Counted from the stretch's first letter, positions 1 to 9,666 are shown. The stretch is DNA of 43,703 bases from Bacteroidales bacterium (GCA_004557385.1 SFEA01000015.1:1-43703), one strand, 5' to 3'. Program-made: numbers and translations. Notes: generated by a model from the letters alone, not told the origin.

Positions 1-289
1 CTTCGAGGCACATTATTATTGGTGCCACCTCTCCGCAGGCTGCGCCCTTGTGGGCTTGCCAGCGGTTATGCATGGTTTGCCATCTCCGATGGCCCCTCGA
101 TGCAGTCGCTGGGCTTATGGCAATACGCCCTATGGAACAATCGCTGCCGACACACAACCGCGCGAGCGGTTGCAACTTCTATAACCTCGCGTTGACGACA
201 AACGTAGTGCAGTCGGCTACGTGGGGATATGCGGATGAATCTCCCACGATAAGTCGGACCCGTCGGACGAGTCGGACTGGCATAGTGTC
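1..289. repeat. Gene-free edge region with hairpins and GTCGGAC triplet repeat
   Basis: No convincing protein is encoded here on either strand. What is visible is small repeats: a perfect 6-bp stem closed by a GCGA tetraloop (AACCGC/GCGGTT, about 157-172), a GCCC-TTGT-GGGC hairpin near 48-59, and three direct GTCGGAC copies at 253-259, 262-268 and 271-277 with 9-bp spacing. The block lies just beyond the 3' end of the minus-strand ABC exporter, so part of it may act in its transcript end. The part near 115-137 weakly resembles the palindromic intergenic repeat near 25890. The window edge cuts the region, so its full extent is unknown. Confidence 0.45.
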
Positions 290-2116
290 TTAGAACTTTT
301 GCATATCCACCAGGCGTTTGTAGTAGCCGCCAAGTGCAATTAGCTGGTCGTGGGTGCCACGCTCCACTATCCTGCCTTCGTGCATCACGCAAATGAGGTC
401 GGCATTTTTGATGGTTGACAAGCGGTGGGCAATGACCAGCGTGGTGCGTCCGCGCATAAGGTTGTCGAGGGCTTCTTGCACCAGTCGCTCGCTCTCGGTG
501 TCGAGCGCCGAAGTGGCTTCGTCGAGGATGAGTATTGCCGGGTTCTTGAGTATTGCACGGGCGATGCTGATGCGCTGGCGCTGACCGCCCGACAGGCGGC
601 AGCCGCGGTCGCCGATGTTGGTGTCGAAGCCATTCTCCGATGCTTCGATAAACTCCAGCGCGTTAGCCACCTTGGCGGCATGTATCACCTCGTCCATAGT
701 GGCGTTTTCAACGCCGAAGGTGATGTTGTTATAGAAAGTGTCGTTGAAAAGGATTGCCTCCTGATTGACGTTGCCCATAAGAGCACGCAATTCGGTGGTG
801 CGCACGTTTCGTATGTCGGTGCCGTCGATGCTAATCGAACCTTCGTCGACGTCGTAGAAGCGCGGCAACAAGTCGGCAAGCGTCGATTTGCCCGAGCCCG
901 ACTGCCCTACCAGCGCCACTGTGGCGCCCGCCGGGATGTCGAGACTCACGCCATCAATCACCCAGTCGGTGCCGTAGCGGAAACGCACGTCGCGGTAGGT
1001 GATGCCACGGGTGATGGCAGGTAGCGGTTGCGGCTCGGCAGGCTCGGCAATGGGGTTTTCGGCTTTGAGAATCTTGTCGATGCGCTCCATCGAAGCCAAT
1101 CCGCGCTGAATGCTATACGATGCCTTCGAAAGCTCCTTGGCAGGATTGATTACGCTGTAGAAAATCACCATATAATAGATGAACGACGAGGCGCTGATGC
1201 TGCTGCCGCCCATGAGGATGAGCGTGCCGCCAAACCACAGCACAATGGCGATGGTGGTGGTGCCAAGAAACTCGCTCATGGGGTGAGCCAACTCGTGGCG
1301 ACGCATCATGCGGGTGGTGATGCGGGCATATTTGCCGTTCTCGGCTTGGAAGCGTGCTTCAGCCTTATGCTGGGCGTTGAAAGCCTTGATGATGCGCAGT
1401 CCGCCAAGCGTTTCCTCGATGTTGCTGAGAATCACGCCCCACTGCGTCTGCCCCTCGAGCGACACCCGCTTGAGGCGTTTGCCCACCTTGCCCATAATAT
1501 ATCCTGCCACGGGCAGCAGCACCAGCACAAACACCGTTAGCTGCCAGCTCACCAGAATCATCATCGTCAGGCAGGTGATAATCATAATGGGGTTTTTGAA
1601 CATCATGTCGAGCGACGCCATGATGCTGTTTTCCACCTCGGTGACGTCACCGCTCATGCGAGCCATCACGTCGCCCTTGCGCTCGTTGGTGAAAAAGCCC
1701 ATGGGCAACTGCATAATTTTGTGGTAGATGGTGTTGCGAATGTCGCGCACCACGCCGGCGCGTATGGGCACCATGAAGAATGCGCTCAAATAGGCACTGC
1801 CCGTCTTCAACGCCGTCATCACCACCAGAATCACTGCCAGCGAGGCAAGCGCAACGCTCTGACCCCACTGTCCTATTATGGTTTGCACATAAAAATAGAA
1901 ATCGTTCACCAGCACCTCCTTGAGCGAGCCGCTGCCAAGTGGCATATAGGCATAGGCGGTGGAGTTGATTTTAAACAGCATCTCCAAAATGGGGATGATG
2001 AGCGCAAACGAAAACAGCGTGAGGAACGCTGCCAGTAGGTTGAAGGTGACATTCAGCACCAAATAGCGTTTGTAGCGCGGCACAAAGCGCAGCAGTATAT
2101 TAATGAATTCTTTCAT
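290..2116 (-). CDS. ABC exporter, fused permease and ATPase (MsbA-like)
   Basis: A 608-residue half-transporter, the usual length for the MsbA/lipid-exporter type of ABC protein. The N-terminal ~320 residues hold about six hydrophobic segments (ABC_membrane fold). The C-terminal nucleotide-binding domain shows Walker A GQSGSGKST near residue 404, the signature LSGGQRQR near 507, Walker B ILILDEATSALD near 526 and the switch histidine in IAHR near 561. It would act as a homodimer in the inner membrane. The substrate (lipid A core, another lipid or a drug) cannot be read from sequence. The start ATG at 2116 leads directly into the first membrane region. It diverges from the outer membrane protein at 2288, and a TATCTTTG -7 box lies about 70 bp upstream. 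The family call is firm; the MsbA role is inference. Confidence 0.92.
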   Translation of the reverse strand: MKEFINILLRFVPRYKRYLVLNVTFNLLAAFLTLFSFALIIPILEMLFKINSTAYAYMPLGSGSLKEVLVNDFYFYVQTIIGQWGQSVALASLAVILVVMTALKTGSAYLSAFFMVPIRAGVVRDIRNTIYHKIMQLPMGFFTNERKGDVMARMSGDVTEVENSIMASLDMMFKNPIMIITCLTMMILVSWQLTVFVLVLLPVAGYIMGKVGKRLKRVSLEGQTQWGVILSNIEETLGGLRIIKAFNAQHKAEARFQAENGKYARITTRMMRRHELAHPMSEFLGTTTIAIVLWFGGTLILMGGSSISASSFIYYMVIFYSVINPAKELSKASYSIQRGLASMERIDKILKAENPIAEPAEPQPLPAITRGITYRDVRFRYGTDWVIDGVSLDIPAGATVALVGQSGSGKSTLADLLPRFYDVDEGSISIDGTDIRNVRTTELRALMGNVNQEAILFNDTFYNNITFGVENATMDEVIHAAKVANALEFIEASENGFDTNIGDRGCRLSGGQRQRISIARAILKNPAILILDEATSALDTESERLVQEALDNLMRGRTTLVIAHRLSTIKNADLICVMHEGRIVERGTHDQLIALGGYYKRLVDMQKF

Positions 2117-2182
2117 CAGTAGGGTTTATCAAAAAAAACAATTCGACACAAATAAATTGCGTCACAAAAAATTTTTCGGCTA

Positions 2183-2190
2183 CAAAGATA
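2183..2190 (-). promoter_or_regulatory. Bacteroidota -7 box for the ABC exporter
   Basis: On the minus strand this reads TATCTTTG, a full match to the TAnnTTTG -7 consensus, about 66 bp upstream of the exporter start at 2116. I see no clear TTTG -33 box at the expected 19-21 bp spacing. Confidence 0.5.
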
Positions 2191-2287
2191 GGAAAGAATT
2201 AAACTTTAAACCGAACTTTGCATCTAAAAACCGTAAAAATAAGCCGAAACAGGTGTAATGATTAAGGTTTAACCCCAAAAAAGACAA

Positions 2288-5200
2288 ATGAAAAGATTTA
2301 TCTATCATCTGCTATTCACAGCCTTGGCACTGACAACAACCCTCAGCGTCAACGCCAAAATTACAGGTAAGTTGATTGACGCCGACGACAAGTCGCCGTT
2401 AATCGAAGCAACAATCAAACTCGTAAAAGCCAACCGCGACAGCACATTCGTGAACGGAGCCACCTCGAACGTCGACGGCACGTTCTCCATTCCCGTGAGC
2501 ACAGCCGGCAAATATGTGCTGAAGGTGACTTATCTGGGCTATAACAACGTGAGCCGAGCCATTACCGTGCCGCAAAGCGGCAGCCTTGCGTTGGGCGAAA
2601 TAGCTATGACGCCAAGCACCATCATGCTCAAAGAAGCCACCGTGGTGGGCGTGAAAACCGAAATTACCGTAAAAGAGGACACCGTAGAATATAATGCCGA
2701 CAGCTACAAGACCCAGGTGAACGCCGTGGTAGAGGACCTGCTGAAGCGCATGCCGGGCGTTGAAGTTGGCACCGACGGCACCATCACCGCCAACGGCAAG
2801 ACCGTGACCAAATTTCTGGTCGACGGCAAGGAGTTTTTCTCCGACGACCCCAACGTGGCAAGCAAAAACCTGCCTGCCAACATCATCGACAAGCTGCAAG
2901 TGATTGACCGCAAGAGCGACCTTGCCCGCCTCACCGGCGTTGACGACGGCGAGGACGAAACAGTGATTAACCTCACTGTGAAGAAAGGCATGAACCAAGG
3001 CTGGATGGGCAACTTCACCGCCGGCTACGGCTCCGACGACCGCTACGGCGCCCGCGCCATGGTGAACTACTTCCGCAATGGCAACCAATTCTCGCTCATC
3101 GGCGGCGCCAACAACACCAACAACATGGGCTTCACCGACGGCGGTGCTGCCCGATTCTCGCGTGGCGGCGGCAACAGCGGCGTGAACACCTCGCAAAACC
3201 TCGGCTTTAACTTCAACGTGGGCAACGAAGAGAAATTCCGCATTGGCGGTAATGTGATGTATTCGCACACCGACCGCGACTATCAAACTCAACGCTCCAC
3301 CACTTCCACCTTCACCGACTACACCAAAATCACCGAATCGAAGTCGATTTCAAACAACAATCGCCACAACCTGAATGCCTACTTCCGCATGCGTTGGCAA
3401 ATCGACTCGTGCAACACCATTGAGTTCCGACCAAACATGCAACTCAACTTCAACAAGAGCTGGGACAACTCAATCTCGCAATCGAGCACTGGCGCCACTG
3501 CCAGCACCGTTGTGCCCATCAACAGCAGCGCTGAGCGCGACGTTGACGACGGCAAGAGCTATCGGTTTGGCGGCGAACTGGTGTATAACCACAATTTCAA
3601 AGAGCACAAGGGACGCAGCTTCAGCATGCAAGTGCGCTACAACCTGTCGAACACTCGCGAGAACAACAACGTGCACACCCTCAACCAATATGAGGACGAG
3701 TCGACCGACGACGATGACATCAGCCAGCTCATTCGCAACCACACTTGGAGCAACAACATCAACGGACGCATCACCTGGACCGAACCACTCGGCGACGTGA
3801 CGCGTGCCAACTTCCTGCAAATAGCCTATCGCGCCAACTATCGCTTCAACAACAGCGATAAGAACGTGTACGACCGCTACGCATCGCTCGCCGACGTGCC
3901 TGCCCTCAACCAGCAATACTACATTCACTCGCTGCTCAACGATGCGCAAATCAACAATATTCTCACTCGCTCGTTCGGTTTCTCTACTCTCGACAACGAA
4001 GAATTGCTGTTCGACATTCTCGACCGCGACTACAACGTGCGCGACCAGCTCGACATCTTCAACGCCAACCAAAGCAGCCAGTTCCGCAACGAGTTCTTCA
4101 CTCAAGACATTCAATTGGGCTACAAAAAGGTGAATAAGCTCTACAATCTCGACTTAGGCGTTAAGCTGATGGGCGCTATGCAAAAGAGCCGCGACCTGAT
4201 TAACCCCGAACGAAACATCACCTCCGACTGGCTGTGGAGCCCGGCACCTTACGCTCGCCTACGCTTCAAGTTCACAAAAACCCGAAGCCTCTCACTCGAC
4301 TATCGTGCCAACGCAAGCCAACCTTCGGTGTCGCAGATGCAACCTGTGCCCGACGTGAGCAACCCTATGAGCACCAAGGTGGGTAACCCCAACCTGAAAG
4401 CCACATTTGGCCACCGCTTCAATTTCCGCTTCAACGATTTCAACAGCGAAACGCAACGCAGCTGGATGATTAACGCCGGATTCAACTACACCAAGAACAA
4501 CGTGTCGTCGGTGTCGATTTCCGACCAAAACACCGGTAAGACCGCATCCACCTACACCAACCTCGACGGCAGCTGGAGCGCAAATCTCATGAACATGCTC
4601 AGCATGCCGCTGCCCGGAAAGAAATTCTATTTCCGCAGCTTCATGCGCTTCTCCTACAGCCGCAGCGAGAGCTACAACCTTGGTCGCAGCGACGTGGTTA
4701 CAGGCGACCTCTCTACAGCCGAAAGCATTTTGCAATACGTCAACGACGATATGCTCAACAAGGCAGGGTCGCTCAGCCTGAACGTGTCGCCGGGCATCAG
4801 CTTCCGCACCAGCGTGGTTGAACTGGAAGTGCGCCCAACCTACGGCTTCCAATCGTCGCGCAACAGCCTCACCACCGCCAACAACCGTAACATACACTCC
4901 TACGGCGGCCGCTTCGACGGAACACTCTATCTTGGCAACTTCGTGCTCAACACCAATTTGCGCTACACTGCCACCAGCGGCTACTCGAGCGGCTACAACA
5001 CCAAGCAATGGATTTGGAACGCTTCGCTCGAATATCAGTTCCTGAAAGGCAAAAACGCCACCATCGGCGTCAAAGGCTACGATATACTGGGCCAACGCAA
5101 AAGCATCACCTTCAGCAACACCGGTCAGAGCGAAGTGCAAAGCTGGAACAACTCCATCGGACGATATTTACTCGCCACAGTGTCGTATCGCTTCCAGACC

Positions 5201-5323
5201 TTCGGCAAGCGCGAAGGCGAAGGTGGCATGAACTACGACGGCTTCGGTCCTGGTATGCCTCCAGGCGGTCCTGGTATGCCTCCAGGCGGTCCTGGCGGTA
5301 TGGGTGGCGGACGCCGCTTCTAA
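2288..5323 (+). CDS. Outer membrane beta-barrel protein with carboxypeptidase-regulatory-like domain (TonB-dependent receptor-like)
   Basis: A 1011-residue secreted protein. Residues 1-23 form a signal peptide (hydrophobic core, cut near VNA-K). A CarboxypepD_reg-like beta-sandwich follows (about 24-105: LIDADDKSPLIEATI, GTFSIPV, YLGYN). A plug-like region spans about 120-230 (VVEDLLKRMPGVEV, GKEFFSDDPN), and the rest is aromatic-rich beta strands typical of the OMP_b-brl family. The plug-plus-barrel layout fits the TonB-dependent receptor superfamily, but I see no clear TonB box and no SusD partner next to it, so glycan uptake is not implied. The C-terminus ends in a Gly/Pro/Met tail with a short tandem repeat. 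It is monocistronic, closed by a strong hairpin at 5379-5414, and diverges from the ABC exporter. The cargo is unknown. Confidence 0.88.
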   Translation: MKRFIYHLLFTALALTTTLSVNAKITGKLIDADDKSPLIEATIKLVKANRDSTFVNGATSNVDGTFSIPVSTAGKYVLKVTYLGYNNVSRAITVPQSGSLALGEIAMTPSTIMLKEATVVGVKTEITVKEDTVEYNADSYKTQVNAVVEDLLKRMPGVEVGTDGTITANGKTVTKFLVDGKEFFSDDPNVASKNLPANIIDKLQVIDRKSDLARLTGVDDGEDETVINLTVKKGMNQGWMGNFTAGYGSDDRYGARAMVNYFRNGNQFSLIGGANNTNNMGFTDGGAARFSRGGGNSGVNTSQNLGFNFNVGNEEKFRIGGNVMYSHTDRDYQTQRSTTSTFTDYTKITESKSISNNNRHNLNAYFRMRWQIDSCNTIEFRPNMQLNFNKSWDNSISQSSTGATASTVVPINSSAERDVDDGKSYRFGGELVYNHNFKEHKGRSFSMQVRYNLSNTRENNNVHTLNQYEDESTDDDDISQLIRNHTWSNNINGRITWTEPLGDVTRANFLQIAYRANYRFNNSDKNVYDRYASLADVPALNQQYYIHSLLNDAQINNILTRSFGFSTLDNEELLFDILDRDYNVRDQLDIFNANQSSQFRNEFFTQDIQLGYKKVNKLYNLDLGVKLMGAMQKSRDLINPERNITSDWLWSPAPYARLRFKFTKTRSLSLDYRANASQPSVSQMQPVPDVSNPMSTKVGNPNLKATFGHRFNFRFNDFNSETQRSWMINAGFNYTKNNVSSVSISDQNTGKTASTYTNLDGSWSANLMNMLSMPLPGKKFYFRSFMRFSYSRSESYNLGRSDVVTGDLSTAESILQYVNDDMLNKAGSLSLNVSPGISFRTSVVELEVRPTYGFQSSRNSLTTANNRNIHSYGGRFDGTLYLGNFVLNTNLRYTATSGYSSGYNTKQWIWNASLEYQFLKGKNATIGVKGYDILGQRKSITFSNTGQSEVQSWNNSIGRYLLATVSYRFQTFGKREGEGGMNYDGFGPGMPPGGPGMPPGGPGGMGGGRRF
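5251..5305 (+). repeat. 21-bp tandem repeat encoding a GPGMPPG tail
   Basis: Inside the 3' end of the outer membrane protein gene, a 21-bp unit encoding Gly-Pro-Gly-Met-Pro-Pro-Gly occurs twice head to tail and is followed by a degenerate third unit and GGMGGGRRF. Being a multiple of three, copy-number change would keep the frame and alter only tail length. Confidence 0.8.
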
Positions 5324-5378
5324 CCATCCTCAACCAACAAAAAGCAATATCTATTTCACAATCATACACACTCTCGCC

Positions 5379-5414
5379 ACACGGGGCAGCATCGAAACAG
5401 GTGCTGCCCCGTGT
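5379..5414 (+). terminator. Intrinsic terminator of the outer membrane protein gene
   Basis: A perfect 13-bp stem (ACACGGGGCAGCA at 5379-5391 with its complement at 5402-5414) with a 10-nt loop, followed by TTT. It lies 56 bp past the stop codon at 5323. Its CACGGGGC core recurs in the hairpin at 17055-17098. Confidence 0.85.
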
Positions 5415-5521
5415 TTTCGTCAGCCATACCCACACACATGCGCACCCTTTATGTGCCGTAAATTTTCATCTTTATTGATTATTTTGTAATTTTACCGCCA
5501 AATTGAATATTTCACAAAAAC

Positions 5522-8014
5522 ATGGATACATTATTCACCCGACAGACCCGACGCACGGCAATCACCACCGTGCTTGCAATATTGTTGTTTGCAGCCATCT
5601 CGTGGATTTATTTTTATCCCGACGACGTGATGGGCAATGTGCTTCGCCAGCACGACGTTACGCAAGGCGTGGCAAACGGACAGGAAGTGACGGAATACAG
5701 CGCCACCACCGGCGAAGTGTCGCGCTGGACCAACTCGCTGTTCTCAGGCATGCCCACATTTCAAATCACTCCTAAATACGAAAGCAGTTCGCTGCTGTCG
5801 TGGGTTAACACAGTGATGGGGCTGGGCTTCCCGTCGCCGGTGAACTTGGTGTTCATCATGATGGTGGGCTTTTTCATACTCATGCTGTCGTTCAACGTAA
5901 AATGGTATATAGCCATCACCGGAGCCATAGCCTACGCCTTTTCGAGCTATTTCTTCATCCTCATAGGCGCCGGTCACATCTGGAAGTACGTCACATTGGC
6001 CTACATACCGCCCACAATAGCCGGCATAGTGTGGGCTTATCGTGGCAAGGTGCTGGCAGGCAGTGCCGTGGCAGCGCTGTTTGCAGCCGTGCAACTGTCG
6101 TGGAACCACGTGCAGATGACCTACTATTTCCTATTCCCTATTGTGCTGATGGTGATTGCCTATCTGGTGATTGCCAAGCGCGAACACACCGTTAAGCAAT
6201 GGCTCAAAGCCACCGGCGCGCTTGCCGTGGCTGCGGTGCTTGCCGTGGCTGCCAATGCGCCAAACCTCTACAGCACACTCAAGTATTCGAAAGAAACCAT
6301 GCGAGGCGGACACAGCGAAATTGCCGCCCCAAGCAACAATAACACCAAAGGCGGCCTCGACAAAGACTACATCACCGCATGGAGCTACGGCAAAGCCGAG
6401 ACTTTCACCCTGATGGTGCCCAACGTGTGCGGCGGCGCCACCATCAAGCCCGAAAAAGGCACTAATCGATTCCTCTCGCTTGCCGACTACGACCAAACCA
6501 AGGAAATGCTCAACAACGGCACCATCAACATGCAGGAATATCAGTTCATGTCGCAGCTGCCGCAATATTTTGGCAACCAGCCAATGACCAACGGTCCGGT
6601 GTATGTGGGCATAATCATCTTTGCCCTGTTTGTGCTGGGGTGCATCACCATCAAAGGCCCTATGAAGTGGGCGCTGCTTGCCGCAACCATCATCTCCATA
6701 CTGCTGTCGTGGGGTCATAACATGATGTGGCTCACCGACTTGATGATTGACCACTTTCCGATGTACAACAAGTTCCGCACGGTGGCAAGCATCCTTGTGA
6801 TTGCCGAATTCACCATGCCGCTGCTTGCCATGCTCACCCTGCACCAGATGTTCATACAACCCGACTGGTGGAAGCAGCACAGCCGCGCATTCTATGGCAC
6901 CATGGGCGCTTGCTTGCTCGTTTGCCTGTTCATCTACTTTGTGCCGAGCGCATTCAGCCTCTACAGCACCAGCGAACGCGACCAACTCACCGCAGCCGGA
7001 CTGTTCCAGCAATATCCGCAACTGTTCATGAACATCGAAGCCATACGCAAGTCGGTGATTTCAGCCGACGCGCTGCGCTCGCTGCTGTTCTTGGTTGCCG
7101 GTGCAGGAGTGCTTTACGCCTGCCTGATTGGCAAACTGCGAGTGGCTTACGCCGCCGCTGCCACTGCCTTGATTTTGTTTGCCGACCTCTTCACGGTGAA
7201 CAAACGCTATCTCGACACCGAATCGTTCACCCAAGCCGTGAACAATGTTGAGAACTTCGACCCACGCCCCGTCGACCGCCAGATTCTCGCCGACACGGCG
7301 CAAAACTATCGCGTGTTCGACACACAGCACTTTGGCGATGCAATGCCGTCATACTTCCACAAGCACATCGGCGGCTACCATGCAGCCAAGCTCACACGCT
7401 ATCAGGACCTCATCGACCGTCAGATTAGCCAAGGCAATCCCGAAGTGATTAATATGCTCAACACCAAGTATATAATACAAAACGACACCACCGTGATGCT
7501 CAACCCTGGAGCTTTGGGCAACGCATGGTTTGTCGACACCCTCGCCTACGTGAACGGTGCTGTTGAGGAAATGAATGCCCTCGACCACCTGCACACCGCC
7601 ACACAGGCTGTTGCCGACCAGCGTTTTGCTTCGGTGCTGGGCAAGGCTTCGGCTGTTGAGCCTGGCGACACCATCTACGAAACCACCTACGCACCCAATG
7701 CACTCACCTACTGCGCCACCACACGCAACGGCGGCGTGGCTGTGTTCTCCGAGGTGTATTTCCCATGGGGATGGAAAGCCGAAATCGACGGCAAAGAGGC
7801 TGAAATCGGTCGCGTGAACTATGTGCTGCGCGCACTTAACATACCAGCCGGACATCACACCATCACGTTCCGCTTCGACCCGCAAATGGTGCGCACTGCC
7901 GACACCGTTGCCACCGTTGCCATAGTGGTAATCTATCTGTCGCTGCTGGTTGCAATCAACTTGGCATTCTACCGCAAACTGCGCCGCAAGAACCAAGCTG
8001 AAGCAAACAATTGA
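5522..8014 (+). CDS. YfhO-family polytopic membrane protein
   Basis: An 830-residue integral membrane protein. A hydrophobic segment sits at residues ~14-32, then many more (about 12 in total, the last near 795-817 before a basic tail RKLRRKNQ). Between the membrane region and the last segment is a large extracytoplasmic part (about 580-790). This layout and motifs such as TLKYSKETMRGG and the C-terminal VFSEVYFPWGWKAEIDGK / LRALNIPAGHHTITFRFDP match the bacterial YfhO family. Members are GT-C-like proteins linked in Bacillus and Listeria to glycosylation of lipoteichoic acid; the substrate in Bacteroidota is unknown. The stop overlaps the start of the next gene (TTGA), implying translational coupling with the methyltransferase-like gene, and a glycosyltransferase follows. 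Confidence 0.85.
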   Translation: MDTLFTRQTRRTAITTVLAILLFAAISWIYFYPDDVMGNVLRQHDVTQGVANGQEVTEYSATTGEVSRWTNSLFSGMPTFQITPKYESSSLLSWVNTVMGLGFPSPVNLVFIMMVGFFILMLSFNVKWYIAITGAIAYAFSSYFFILIGAGHIWKYVTLAYIPPTIAGIVWAYRGKVLAGSAVAALFAAVQLSWNHVQMTYYFLFPIVLMVIAYLVIAKREHTVKQWLKATGALAVAAVLAVAANAPNLYSTLKYSKETMRGGHSEIAAPSNNNTKGGLDKDYITAWSYGKAETFTLMVPNVCGGATIKPEKGTNRFLSLADYDQTKEMLNNGTINMQEYQFMSQLPQYFGNQPMTNGPVYVGIIIFALFVLGCITIKGPMKWALLAATIISILLSWGHNMMWLTDLMIDHFPMYNKFRTVASILVIAEFTMPLLAMLTLHQMFIQPDWWKQHSRAFYGTMGACLLVCLFIYFVPSAFSLYSTSERDQLTAAGLFQQYPQLFMNIEAIRKSVISADALRSLLFLVAGAGVLYACLIGKLRVAYAAAATALILFADLFTVNKRYLDTESFTQAVNNVENFDPRPVDRQILADTAQNYRVFDTQHFGDAMPSYFHKHIGGYHAAKLTRYQDLIDRQISQGNPEVINMLNTKYIIQNDTTVMLNPGALGNAWFVDTLAYVNGAVEEMNALDHLHTATQAVADQRFASVLGKASAVEPGDTIYETTYAPNALTYCATTRNGGVAVFSEVYFPWGWKAEIDGKEAEIGRVNYVLRALNIPAGHHTITFRFDPQMVRTADTVATVAIVVIYLSLLVAINLAFYRKLRRKNQAEANN

Positions 8015-8739
8015 GCAAACATCTCGACGTGGACACACTAAGGCGATATAGCACCGCGTGGAAGCGTTTCTGCCGAAGTCACGGCTTTGGCATACACTCG
8101 CCGTTTGCCTATAATTTCGTTGTTGATGTGATTCATCAACAACTCCCCTATTATGCCTACGACGTTCTTGAACAGATGCGCCGGCAGATAGCGCCGCGAA
8201 AATTCAAAGGCGAACTGATGTCGCTGAAAAACGCCAAACTGCTGTTTCGCATCGCAAACCACTTCAACCCCAAGCACATCCTGCAGATAGGCTCGAGCTA
8301 CGGGCTGTCGGCTGCCGCCACTCTCCTACCCGACCGCAGCAGCCACTTGTGGCTGCACGAGCCCGACAGCGCACTCCACACCACGCTCGACACCACTTTG
8401 CACCCATTTGCCAGCCGTATTACATTCGACGACAGCATTGTGAACATAACCACCAACTACAGCGCCGCCATCGACGAATCGCAGCAAAAGCCGTTTGTGG
8501 TGATTAACAACATACACAACGCCGCCAGCTACAGCCAAGTGCAATTCTTTGTCAACTCGGTGCTTGCCGGCAATGGCGTGATTGTGTTTCGAAACATTTC
8601 AACGCAACCACTCGTGGCACAACTCTGCAACGAAAGCAAGCAATATGCCACCAGCGGCATGTCGTTCGGCAACCATCGCACCATAGTGTTCGTTGCCGAC
8701 AAGAAACTGCCGCGTCAGGACTTCTCACTTTGGCTATAA
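8011..8739 (+). CDS. SAM-methyltransferase-fold protein
   Basis: A 242-residue soluble protein. The segment near residues 90-115 (HILQIGSSYGLSAAATLLP, then LWLHEPD) looks like the glycine-rich motif I and acidic end of strand 2 of a Rossmann-fold class I methyltransferase, and the order of helices and strands afterwards agrees. The substrate is unknown and conservation of catalytic residues is not obvious, so it may be a degenerate member. The start is either TTG at 8011, overlapping the YfhO stop by four bases, or the in-frame GTG at 8029; I took the overlapping one. It sits between the YfhO-type gene and a glycosyltransferase, which suggests a glycan or envelope role. Confidence 0.6.
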   Translation: MSKHLDVDTLRRYSTAWKRFCRSHGFGIHSPFAYNFVVDVIHQQLPYYAYDVLEQMRRQIAPRKFKGELMSLKNAKLLFRIANHFNPKHILQIGSSYGLSAAATLLPDRSSHLWLHEPDSALHTTLDTTLHPFASRITFDDSIVNITTNYSAAIDESQQKPFVVINNIHNAASYSQVQFFVNSVLAGNGVIVFRNISTQPLVAQLCNESKQYATSGMSFGNHRTIVFVADKKLPRQDFSLWL

Positions 8740-8764
8740 CCCACCCACAACAACCCTCGCAACA

Positions 8765-9589
8765 ATGAAGATAGTGAAAATAAGCGGCACCTTAGCCGAA
8801 CAAATGTTTCAGTATGCCCTATACCTGCGCCTGCGTCACGAAGGCAACGATGTGGCACTGCACGCAGCTCAACGCCACATTTTCGCGACATTCAACCTCA
8901 CTGATGCCGCGATTGCAACGCCCGAGCAACTGGCGCCGTACGGCACCTCGCTCGCCAGCCGAATAAAGAACGTATTCAACAAACCCGCGGCTGAAAGCAA
9001 CATCATCACCGACACCTTCGGCGTGTTCAGCCGCGACGCCATAAGCGCTGACGGCGACGCCTACTATCGCGGCACCTGGGCATCACCCCGCTATTTCGAA
9101 CCCGTTGCCGACGCCGTGCGCCAAGCCTTTGTGCTGCCCGACAGCCGGCTCAGCGCAGCCGCAAAAGGAGCCATAAGCATGCTCGGCGATGGCGAAACGG
9201 TGGCTATGCACATACACCGACCCACAAACCCCGAAAACACCTGCACCACCGACTACTACAACTGGGCGATAGCCAACCTGCAAACCTTTGTGCCCGAAGC
9301 CCGAATAGTGGTGTTCACCGATGCGCCCGACCTTGTGAAGCAGCACATTCTGCTGCCCGAAGGCAGCCGATTCGTGCCCTCGGGAGCGCTGTCGCAAACC
9401 GACGTCATGCAAGTGATGCTGCGCACCAGCCACATAGTATGCGCCAACACACTCACATCGTGGTGGGCGGCGTGGCTTATGCCAAACCCCGACAAAATTG
9501 TGATTGTGCCGCAGCGATGGAGCGCTAACCCCGACGTGCAGCCACGCGACCTGATGCCAATCTACTGGACCGCAATCCCCGTAACCTGA
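8765..9589 (+). CDS. GT11-like alpha-1,2-fucosyltransferase with altered HxRRxD motif
   Basis: A 274-residue protein; the ATG at 8765 was chosen because the recognisable N-terminus begins there (MKIVKISGTLAEQMFQYALY, matching the GGLGNQMFQYA start of family GT11). The C-terminal block (VMLRTSHIVCANTLTSWWAAWL, then NPDKIVIVPQRW) matches the GT11 signature NSSFSWWGAWL...KIVIAPKRW. The GDP-fucose-binding motif, normally HIRRGD, reads HIHRPT here, so the first arginine and the Gly-Asp pair are changed. It would transfer fucose from GDP-fucose to a glycan if active; the altered motif makes donor specificity or activity doubtful. It is the last gene of the YfhO / methyltransferase / glycosyltransferase run, 25 bp after the previous stop. 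Confidence 0.75.
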   Translation: MKIVKISGTLAEQMFQYALYLRLRHEGNDVALHAAQRHIFATFNLTDAAIATPEQLAPYGTSLASRIKNVFNKPAAESNIITDTFGVFSRDAISADGDAYYRGTWASPRYFEPVADAVRQAFVLPDSRLSAAAKGAISMLGDGETVAMHIHRPTNPENTCTTDYYNWAIANLQTFVPEARIVVFTDAPDLVKQHILLPEGSRFVPSGALSQTDVMQVMLRTSHIVCANTLTSWWAAWLMPNPDKIVIVPQRWSANPDVQPRDLMPIYWTAIPVT

Positions 9590-9634
9590 ACCAGCCGATT
9601 TTTGGGTGTTACGCCGAAGCCTTGTGCCAAAAAA

Positions 9635-9666
9635 TTTGTCGGAAAACATAAAATTTGCTATCTTTG
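9635..9666 (+). promoter_or_regulatory. mutS promoter (-33/-7)
   Basis: A textbook Bacteroidota sigma-A promoter: -33 TTTG at 9635-9638, a 20-bp spacer, and -7 TATCTTTG at 9659-9666. The predicted start is near 9670, giving a ~40-nt leader before the GTG at 9709. Confidence 0.75.

Noticed and set aside
1..392. Overlapping short frames at the left edge
   Set aside because: They cross hairpins and repeats, contain no domain-like pattern, and one runs into the ABC exporter end in the wrong frame.
5257..5310. Collagen-like domain at the end of the outer membrane protein
   Set aside because: Only about two and a half GPGMPPG units and no regular Gly-X-Y run; called a short tail repeat instead.
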